Shown: piece by piece, positions 57,642 through 64,000 of the stretch | Layout: each line of letters starts with the position of its first letter | How positions within the stretch are numbered: position 1 is the stretch's first letter | NCBI GenBank assembly: GCA_035578175.1 | Contig: JAQMRL010000021.1 | Location: forward strand, 3,223,323 to 3,287,322 | DNA length: 64,000 nt | Reading direction: 5' to 3' | From: Catonia carolina | Taxonomy: Eukaryota > Arthropoda > Insecta > Hemiptera > Achilidae | Position numbers and translations under genes: made by a program | The notes under the pieces: model-generated | Seen by the model: the letters and a program-made list of their open reading frames with translations, nothing else | What the model was told of the DNA's origin: nothing | Databases searched by the model: none

Positions 57642-58754
57642 ATGGCTACCGTACCAGAACTTCAGCGGCAGATAGAGGAGCTCACACTCGCCAACCAAGA
57701 GCTCGTAGCATACAAGGACAGGGTGGTAGGGGAGCGGGAACAGCTAGCCGGAGAGGTGCAGACGCTGAGAACACAGGTGCAGAATCGGAACGCTAGCCCC
57801 GGCCGCTCTAAAAGAGACTTAGGTTTGCAGTCTCTAATAAAGGTATGGACTGGTGACGTAAGTGGTCCGACTGTAGAGGAATTCCTGGGGAATCTGGAGT
57901 TAGTGGCCAGGACCGGGAATTGGGATGACGAAGACCGAAAAACCATTTGCAGACTCAAGGTTTCTGGAGCCGCGGCGTCCTGTTTAGACGCTCACCCCGA
58001 GTTGAACGACCGGAGGTCTAAGTTTGAACAGTATGCTAATGTACTACGAGACCGCTTCTTGGGGAATCGTGACCCGGAACGCTTCTTGCTAGCTTTGAAT
58101 ACCGCGAAGCAGGAACATGGAGAAGACCCGAGGGCTTTCACCGATCGTTGCCGGAAACTAGCCGTGGAGGCTATGCCTCTGCCATCGGATGCGGCGGCGG
58201 CGCAGTGGGCGCGTGCACAACTGGATCGCACGTTGTTGGCTGCTTTCGTTAGAGGATTGGTGGGCCCCGCTGCGGACGCCTTGCAGATCTATCCGCCCAA
58301 GGACTTGGAGGAAGCTATAGGCGTGGCTGAACGAGTGAGCCAGGTACGACCGGCACACCGACGGGCCGGGGAGATATTCGGAATATTCGGTGAACCGCCA
58401 TGTAGTAACCTTAATGCGGTCACTGCTTCGTCAACCAAGAGAGTAACATCGCCAACGCCGGGAGTGTGCTTTACCTGTGGGGGCAGGGGGCATTTCGCGC
58501 GAGACTGCGCCAACCGACAAAGACCGCCAGCGACGCGCACTGCAAGTAGAGAAGGTAGAGGGAGATTCCGGCCCCAAGATGAGCCTAGAAGTAATAACCG
58601 ACGCGGGAATTGCTTTGTCTGCGGCGTGGCTGGCCACTTTGCCGCTCGATGCCCAAGGCGGTACACCGAGCGGAGGGATCCGGGAGTGTCAAACACATCT
58701 AAGGTGGTAGGAAACGGCGACGGGGCGGCGTCCCCAAACGAGAACGGCTTGTAG
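57642..58754 (+). CDS. gag: gag polyprotein
   Basis: 370 residues from ATG 57642, 12 bp after the primer-binding site. Residues 1-50 form a charged, heptad-rich helix. About 65-235 corresponds to the capsid-like retrotransposon gag domain (FLGNLELVARTGNW, FEQYANVLRDRFLGN). Two CCHC zinc knuckles follow: C276-X2-C279-X4-H284-X4-C289 and C324-X2-C327-X4-H332-X4-C337, which bind genomic RNA. Capsid assembly and RNA packaging are the expected role. The C-terminus contains the slippery site that leads into pol. The frame is intact. Confidence 0.93.
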   Translation: MATVPELQRQIEELTLANQELVAYKDRVVGEREQLAGEVQTLRTQVQNRNASPGRSKRDLGLQSLIKVWTGDVSGPTVEEFLGNLELVARTGNWDDEDRKTICRLKVSGAAASCLDAHPELNDRRSKFEQYANVLRDRFLGNRDPERFLLALNTAKQEHGEDPRAFTDRCRKLAVEAMPLPSDAAAAQWARAQLDRTLLAAFVRGLVGPAADALQIYPPKDLEEAIGVAERVSQVRPAHRRAGEIFGIFGEPPCSNLNAVTASSTKRVTSPTPGVCFTCGGRGHFARDCANRQRPPATRTASREGRGRFRPQDEPRSNNRRGNCFVCGVAGHFAARCPRRYTERRDPGVSNTSKVVGNGDGAASPNENGL

Positions 58755-61700
58755 GGCGTCCCGACGACAAGCCAGTAACGCAAGGGACCTGCTGGGTGCC
58801 GAATGTGCGGACCGACCAGGAAGGAATTTTAGTGACCACTGAGATCGGAGGCCAGACTAGGGTGTTGTTGGTGGATACAGGATCAGAAATGTCGCTCTTA
58901 AGGGAGCCTGTCCCTGGAGTACCGCTGCAGCCAGCCCATGTAATGGCTAAGGGTGTAACTGGGGCGCTGCTAGGCATCGCCGGTTGTCAAGTGGTGGACT
59001 GCGAGATAGGGGGAGTACAGGTACGACACCCGTTCGTCGTCGCTACCATGGACACTACGAGAGATGGACTTCTAGGCCTTGATTTTTTGGAGAAGTTAGG
59101 CGCCGTAATCGATACCCGAAGTCGAAGGTTAAGCTGTAGGACGTCCCCCTCGAGTGCCGAAGTAAATGTTGCCGCAGTGACAACAAGGGACACAGACACC
59201 CAAGAGAGCCAACGAGTTAACGTCTGTAAGGAAGGAGGCGGATTTGAACAGATAATTAAATGCATCAAAAAGGTTACTATTCCCCCTTACTCGGAGATGG
59301 TACTGTCGACGGCTATTGAGACCGCTGTGGACGAGGACATGCTAGTGGAACCGGTTGCGCAACCCCAGCCCGGCTTACGAGTGGCAAGGACGGTGAATCG
59401 AGTGCAGGGGAAGCAGGTTACAGTGAAGCTAATTAACTTGACGTCGGCGAATATTCAGCTTCCTCGGAAGCAGGAACTAGGGAGAGCGGAGCCCCTGGGA
59501 CGGGAGAGACTGGTGGCCACGGTAGACTCTAGCAAGGACCTCACTGGAGAAACCAAGAATTTGAAGGCAAGCATCAAGGAGAAAACAGCCCATTTGAAGG
59601 ACCCGGAGGCAAGGGAGCTGGAGGCTGTCCTATTAAAATATGTGACGACATTCGACGAGCCGGATCGAGAAGGGTGTAATCTAGAAGTAGTTCATCGGAT
59701 ACCCACTGTGGATGATAAACCCATCGCCAAGAGGCCCTACCGAGTACCATACCACCTACGCCCGGTGGTGGAGGAACACCTCGCCGAAATGATTAACCGG
59801 GGGGTAATAGAGCCTTCCCTTAGCCCGTGGTCTGCTCCAGTGGTGCTCGTCCGAAAGAAGACAACCGATGGGAGCACCAAGTACCGGTTTTGTACCGACT
59901 TCCGGGCTCTCAACGAGGTGACCAAGGCGGACGCGTATCCATTGCCATTAATCCAGGAGACGTTGGAACATCTGGGACGATGCCGATATTTTTCCACGCT
60001 TGACCTACACAGTGGGTACCATCAGATCCCAGTGGCGGAGGAAGACCGTGAGAAAACGGCTTTCACGACGGTAGGCGGCCACTATCAATACCGACGAATG
60101 GCGTTTGGGTTAACCGGCGCTCCAGCAACGTTTCAGCGGGCTATGGATCGACTACTGTCCAAGATCAAGGGAATAGAGTGTCTGGTGTACCTAGACGATG
60201 TCATTATCTTCAGCGAGACCTTCAAGGAACACTTGGAGAGGCTTATGCATGTTTTAGAGATTTTTCAACGGGCTAACCTAAGGGTCAATCTGGAGAAGTG
60301 TCAGTTTGCCAAGGACACAGGCCAGTATCTGGGTCATGTGGTTACATCGACGGGTGTGAGGCCAGAACCGGAGAAGCTACGAGCCGTGAGGGAATTTCCC
60401 GTGCCGACGAACCCAAGGGAAGTAAGGGGTTTCCTCGGTCTAGCGGGGTATTACAGGCGTTTTGTGCCCAATTTTGCGGATATTGCTGGGCCCCTTACCA
60501 AATTAACCAAGAAGGAGGAAAAATATAGTTGGGGGACCGAGCAGCAACGCTCCTTCCAGTTGTTGAAGGACACGTTGTGCTCCAACCGAGTGCTAATGTT
60601 TCCAGATTTCAACAAGCCTTTTATACTGGCTACCGATGCTTCGTCCGTAGCCCTTGGGGCGGTCCTATCACAGGAAACAGACGAAGGTGAAAGACCCGTC
60701 GCGTTCGCAAGCAGACAGCTGAATCAAGCGGAAAGGAATTACTCGACCACTGAAAGGGAGCTGCTTGCCGTAGTTTGGGCCTCCCGGCAATTTCGATGTT
60801 ATTTACTGGGCCGGCGTTTCACTCTCGTGACCGACCACGCAGCACTACGGTGGATCTTAAGCCTACGAGATCCTTCCTCTCGATTGACCAGGTGGGCGCT
60901 GAGACTGGCGGAATTTGAGTACACTGTCGTGCACAAGCCAGGAATAAAACATACAAACGCAGATGCTTTGAGCCGGGCGACTATGATAGCGAGAGTAGTG
61001 AGTGACATGGATGCTGAAGAAGTGAGGAAGGAGCAAAACGAAGATGCATGGTGCCAGGAGTTGATTCGAAACCAGAAAGGGGTAACCGTTGACGGAATCA
61101 TCTATTGGACCGACGGGGCGTGTGACCAGAAGGAATGGTGGTTGGCGGTGCCTCATACAATGAGGGAGCAAATATTGGAGAACTGCCATAACGCGCCGTG
61201 GGCAGGACACCCGGGAATAGAGAGGACGATTCTGCGAGTTAAAACTAAGTGCTTTTGGCCAGGGATAACGTCCGACGTGACTAAATGGGTGCGCCAGTGC
61301 CAGCGTTGTGCAGAGCGGAAGACACCGACCCGACTGAAAGCGCCCCTGGCCAGGGCACCGGAACCTTCCAGACCCTTCGAATTAGTAGCGATGGACATCG
61401 TGGGTCCCATACCCAGAAGTAAGAATGGGAAACGATACCTACTCACTTTCGTGGATCACTTCACCAGATATGTCGAGGCAGTTCCCCTGGAAGATCAAAG
61501 TGCGGAAAGCGTTGCCTGCGCCTTCGTACAACAAATCATAACGCGGCACGGGGTACCTGAACGACTCCTCACCGACCAGGGGAGAAATTTTACGTCCGAT
61601 TTGATGAAGGAAGTCTGCCGTCTGTTAGGGATAAAAAAGCTGCAGACGTCACCTTATCATCCGGAGGGTAACGGGCGCCTCGAGAGAGTGCATCGTACCC

Positions 61701-62680
61701 TAATAGATAGTGTTGCCCACTTCGCACGACACGATGGACGAGACTGGGATCGGTGGGTTCCGTACGCAGTGATGGCCTACCGAAGCGTGCCGCACTCGTC
61801 GACAGGGTATTCCCCATACTTTTTGCTCCACGGGCGAGAGATGGTCCTGCCCGGGGATCTGATGATCAATTCGGGCAGTTATGATGGAAAGGTAGAAGAC
61901 TATCTTCACCTCTTATGCCAACGCCTGAGAAATGCCTACGAAGTAACAGTCCAGCAATCTCACCGGGCGGCGGAAGAAAGAGCCCGTGCATTTAACCGGG
62001 ATAAGGTGAGCCGAAAGTTCGAGGTAGGCGACACCGTGTATCTACACGATCCCGCGGTGAAGCCGGGGAACAGCCGAAAGTTTTTGCGTCCGTGGAAGGG
62101 GCCTTACGAGGTGATCAAAAAGTTGTCGGAGGTGAATTATCAACTCCGCGTCGGGTCGGACCGGACCGTGATCGTGCATGTAAATCGCCTGAAACCGGGA
62201 ACGGCCAGCGTCTCGAAGGAAGGAGCGCCAGCGGTGCGGCAGCGGCGGACGGCGTGCCAGCGAAAACAAGAAGATCCGGGAGTTCCGTCAAGGGAAATTG
62301 GAGACGAGGAAGCGGAAGAGGAACCATGGAGGCCGTCAGAATTCGAGAGTGATGAAGATCAGAACGAGATTAGCGATGCGGCCGCAGGGGGAAGCCGTGG
62401 AGGGTCAACTAGGGAGTCTGGAACTGACTCTGGATCGGACACGATTGAAGGCCAGGAAGAGATGGCCCAGAAGGCAGGGTCGAGTGAAGACGAGAGAGGG
62501 TGGGAGGCCTGGGATGAATTTTTCGCCGCCCCCGATAGCCCACCGGAACCGTTAGACCCTGTAAGGGAGGATCCCTCGTATCGACCCTCCCCACAAGCGA
62601 GGCGACCCGCAGTGAGATCACCATACTCGTTAAGAAGCAGGGGAGGAATTCCACGCCAAGAACAGAGTAGCAGGGACTAG
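58703..62680 (+). CDS. pol: pol polyprotein (PR-RT-RNaseH-IN)
   Basis: Open in the -1 frame from 58703; numbering here is from the GTG at 58796. Aspartic protease: DTG 27-29 in LLVDTGSEMSLL. Reverse transcriptase about 310-560: first Asp in TLDLHSGYHQ (403) and the YLDD box 465-468. RNase H about 605-730: Asp in LATDAS (613), RELLAVVWA, LVTDHAALRW. Integrase: HHCC zinc (H798, H805, C835, C838), core Asp 867 (VAMDIVG), Asp 927 (LLTDQG) and Glu 963, a D,D35E spacing, and a GPY/F module (WKGPYEV, 1100-1106). The acidic C-terminus ends SPYSLRSRGG, a feature of many gypsy pol proteins. No stops or frameshifts; all catalytic residues present. Confidence 0.95.
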   Translation, partial: GGRKRRRGGVPKRERLVGRPDDKPVTQGTCWVPNVRTDQEGILVTTEIGGQTRVLLVDTGSEMSLLREPVPGVPLQPAHVMAKGVTGALLGIAGCQVVDCEIGGVQVRHPFVVATMDTTRDGLLGLDFLEKLGAVIDTRSRRLSCRTSPSSAEVNVAAVTTRDTDTQESQRVNVCKEGGGFEQIIKCIKKVTIPPYSEMVLSTAIETAVDEDMLVEPVAQPQPGLRVARTVNRVQGKQVTVKLINLTSANIQLPRKQELGRAEPLGRERLVATVDSSKDLTGETKNLKASIKEKTAHLKDPEARELEAVLLKYVTTFDEPDREGCNLEVVHRIPTVDDKPIAKRPYRVPYHLRPVVEEHLAEMINRGVIEPSLSPWSAPVVLVRKKTTDGSTKYRFCTDFRALNEVTKADAYPLPLIQETLEHLGRCRYFSTLDLHSGYHQIPVAEEDREKTAFTTVGGHYQYRRMAFGLTGAPATFQRAMDRLLSKIKGIECLVYLDDVIIFSETFKEHLERLMHVLEIFQRANLRVNLEKCQFAKDTGQYLGHVVTSTGVRPEPEKLRAVREFPVPTNPREVRGFLGLAGYYRRFVPNFADIAGPLTKLTKKEEKYSWGTEQQRSFQLLKDTLCSNRVLMFPDFNKPFILATDASSVALGAVLSQETDEGERPVAFASRQLNQAERNYSTTERELLAVVWASRQFRCYLLGRRFTLVTDHAALRWILSLRDPSSRLTRWALRLAEFEYTVVHKPGIKHTNADALSRATMIARVVSDMDAEEVRKEQNEDAWCQELIRNQKGVTVDGIIYWTDGACDQKEWWLAVPHTMREQILENCHNAPWAGHPGIERTILRVKTKCFWPGITSDVTKWVRQCQRCAERKTPTRLKAPLARAPEPSRPFELVAMDIVGPIPRSKNGKRYLLTFVDHFTRYVEAVPLEDQSAESVACAFVQQIITRHGVPERLLTDQGRNFTSDLMKEVCRLLGIKKLQTSPYHPEGNGRLERVHRTLIDSVAHFARHDGRDWDRWVPYAVMAYRSVPHSSTGYSPYFLLHGREMVLPGDLMINSGSYDGKVEDYLHLLCQRLRNAYEVTVQQSHRAAEERARAFNRDKVSRKFEVGDTVYLHDPAVKPGNSRKFLRPWKGPYEVIKKLSEVNYQLRVGSDRTVIVHVNRLKPGTASVSKEGAPAVRQRRTACQRKQEDPGVPSREIGDEEAEEEPWRPSEFESDEDQNEISDAAAGGSRGGSTRESGTDSGSDTIEGQEEMAQKAGSSEDERGWEAWDEFFAAPDSPPEPLDPVREDPSYRPSPQARRPAVRSPYSLRSRGGIPRQEQSSRD
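58733..58773 (+). promoter_or_regulatory. -1 ribosomal frameshift signal between gag and pol
   Basis: The slippery heptamer C CCA AAC (58733-58739) is in the gag frame. It is followed by a 6-nt spacer and a 7-bp stem, GGCTTGT (58746-58752) with ACAAGCC (58767-58773), whose loop has a further GGG/CCC pairing. The pol frame is open from 58703, so a -1 slip here gives a Gag-Pol fusion. Stop of gag: 58752-58754, within the stem. Confidence 0.82.
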
Positions 62681-62882
62681 ATGGAAGGACGAGGGTGAAA
62701 CCCGCTTCATACTGGAGTCCTGGCTGGATTGAGTAGGTTAGGCCCAGTCTGGAGAGGGTGGATACTTCGTTCGTTTTCTATAACCATAGTACTAATATAC
62801 ACTACCTTGATATAATTAGAGTAAATTAATTTTATATGTAGTTTTGTAAGTATTTTGTGCGGCCCCGTAATAACCGCCACTG

Positions 62883-62904
62883 AGACTAAATTCCCTTTGT
62901 GTAG
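62883..62904 (+). promoter_or_regulatory. Predicted env splice acceptor
   Basis: ACTAAATTCCCTTTGTGTAG has a branch-like CTAAA, a pyrimidine run and AG, immediately before the first env ATG (62907). Env of insect gypsy-type elements is made from a spliced RNA. The donor was not identified. Confidence 0.5.
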
Positions 62905-62906
62905 GT

Positions 62907-64000
62907 ATGTGCATGGCTCTGGGAGCCGGACGCCAGGTCGATAACGGAGTACTCTTCCTGGAGCGGGGAGAAATTATAATGACAGGAGACTCAATGCGAG
63001 TGGTGGTGGAATTAAATGTGACCCGACTTACTGGGCGAAGGAGAGAGCTGCGAGCAGCCGTCGAAGAAGCCAAGGCAGTCCTTGTTGAAGCTGGCAGGAA
63101 CGAGCCGAGGATGCGAGTTACCGAGAAATCTATCCAGGAAGTAGAGGACGTGGTTGCGGAAATGGAAACCGTAGGAGAAACGCTACGAGACATGTTGCCG
63201 AATGGGCGATCTAAGAGGGGCCTAGTCAACATCGGAGGGAAGATAATCAAGGTCATTTTTGGGAATCCGGACTCGGACGATCTCGACGAGCTGCATCGTA
63301 ACCTCGAGGGGATCGATCGCACCATGGCGGAGACCGTATATCTGCAAAAGGACCTCACCTCCGTAACCCGTACCCTGTCAAGGCAGGCGGAAGAGAACAG
63401 CGAGAAGATTCGACGGGTGGCACAAGATGTGGTCGCCGTGATCAAGCCAATGAAGAGGAGGTTGGATGCCGTAGAAGATCGGGTTCAGCGTGCAGATGTG
63501 ATGTTACAGATGTTTATGAACGCAACCACTATCCTGGGTGGGCTGAGAGTTGCCTCTCTGCAGGGAGTGATAGATTTAAGGAATTTAGTATTAGATGTTC
63601 AACGTGTTAGTGTAGAGGGTAGGATAAGTGCCACTTTAATTTCCCCTGTAGAATTAAGTAACATTATCAAGAAATTGCAACCTGTATTGCCGGTAGGGGT
63701 AGACTTGCTCACTAGTACTGGGGTGATGGACATGTATAGATACTATGCCATGACCAAGGTATGTGCTCATTCAGTGGGACACTATATTAGAATAGTGATT
63801 GATGTACCTTTAGCCTCGCAAGGCCATTTGTTTCAGTTGTATCAAGTACGAGTGTTACCCGTGTTGGACTCTACGACTGGTGTATCGTATGTGTACCGCG
63901 TGCCGGAGACTCATTTCATTGTTAGTGAAAACCAAGAACTCCACAGTGAATTTCCTGCAGGAGAACTAGTGAAGTGTCAGGGAAGTGGCCCGAGGGTTTG
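62907..64000 (+). CDS. env: env, F-type fusion glycoprotein (partial, runs off the window)
   Basis: 364 codons are open to the window end. The N-terminal part has NGVLFLERGE and an N-glycosylation site (NVT, 37-39). At 101-104 there is a furin-type RSKR site (63207-63218). Directly after it comes a Gly-rich hydrophobic segment, then acidic residues (PDSDDLDE) and a long heptad region to about 190. This order matches the F-like glycoproteins shared by insect errantiviruses and baculoviruses. A further N-glycosylation site (NATT) follows. No signal peptide is visible after either ATG, so one may come from an upstream exon. The transmembrane anchor should lie beyond 64000. It is apparently intact as far as it goes. 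Confidence 0.82.
   Translation, partial: MCMALGAGRQVDNGVLFLERGEIIMTGDSMRVVVELNVTRLTGRRRELRAAVEEAKAVLVEAGRNEPRMRVTEKSIQEVEDVVAEMETVGETLRDMLPNGRSKRGLVNIGGKIIKVIFGNPDSDDLDELHRNLEGIDRTMAETVYLQKDLTSVTRTLSRQAEENSEKIRRVAQDVVAVIKPMKRRLDAVEDRVQRADVMLQMFMNATTILGGLRVASLQGVIDLRNLVLDVQRVSVEGRISATLISPVELSNIIKKLQPVLPVGVDLLTSTGVMDMYRYYAMTKVCAHSVGHYIRIVIDVPLASQGHLFQLYQVRVLPVLDSTTGVSYVYRVPETHFIVSENQELHSEFPAGELVKCQGSGPRV

Larger units (their letters stand above)
56302..64000 (+). mobile_element. Env-bearing Ty3/gypsy endogenous retrovirus (3' end outside window)
   Basis: Order: 5' LTR, tRNA-Leu primer-binding site, gag, -1 frameshift site, pol (protease, reverse transcriptase, RNase H, integrase), then an F-type env. 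All visible frames are open with no stop or frameshift other than the programmed one, suggesting a young copy. It is GC-richer than its surroundings. Polypurine tract, 3' LTR and target duplication lie beyond 64000. The layout is that of insect errantivirus-like elements, though the tRNA-Leu primer and pol sequence do not let me name a genus. Confidence 0.9.

Noticed and set aside
62816..63445. 209-residue minus-strand ORF opposite env
   Set aside because: Antisense shadow of the open env frame; no independent support.

Overview
The window looks like an arthropod (most likely insect, possibly hemipteran) nuclear genome. It contains spliced host exons separated by very long introns, and it is saturated with transposable elements. 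The elements are insect-type Tc1/mariner relatives, tRNA-derived SINEs, 5'-truncated non-LTR retrotransposons, Helitrons, hAT and pogo relics, and an env-bearing Ty3/gypsy retrovirus. I see no bacterial-style operon, CRISPR array or rRNA gene. The species assignment is inference. Coordinates were counted by hand and may be off by a few bases at diverged ends.

Host gene (minus strand, 43935 down to 9418). Four exons (43717-43935, 20768-20940, 13065-13286, 9418-9671) have consensus splice sites, and their reading phases match at every junction (0, then 2, then 2, with phase 1 leaving the last exon). They encode part of one unrecognised protein: an N-terminal segment with an in-frame TGA, a poly-histidine tract, a very basic stretch and one transmembrane helix. 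Nearly everything between 9.4 and 43.9 kb is intron filled by nested mobile elements. No exon beyond 9418 was found.

0-9.4 kb: LINE fragments, a long inverted repeat carrying two hammerhead ribozyme motifs, and several copies of a roughly 1-kb repeat here called the GT element. That element has ends sharing ACTTTCTCTTGCC and a (GT)n tract at a fixed internal position.

9.4-24 kb: a tandem and inverted SINE array, two hAT miniature elements with perfect 8-bp target duplications, a mariner, a DD41D-type transposon, a minisatellite grown from a LINE 3' end, a foldback element and a 700-bp Helitron.

24-34 kb: many GT elements, two of them bounded by long direct repeats, and a 2.68-kb Helitron with internal ~440-bp tandem repeats. 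The Helitron's empty site survives in a neighbouring duplicate.

34-56 kb: LINE C-termini inserted into one arm of a large foldback element, a DUF4817-type transposon with intact inverted ends and TA duplications, a pogo/Tigger relic that received a DD41D derivative, more SINEs and GT elements, and a third hammerhead motif.

56.3 kb to the window end: the 5' LTR, tRNA-Leu primer-binding site, gag, pol (joined to gag by a recognisable -1 frameshift signal) and the first two thirds of an F-type env of an apparently uninterrupted endogenous retrovirus. The element continues past the window.
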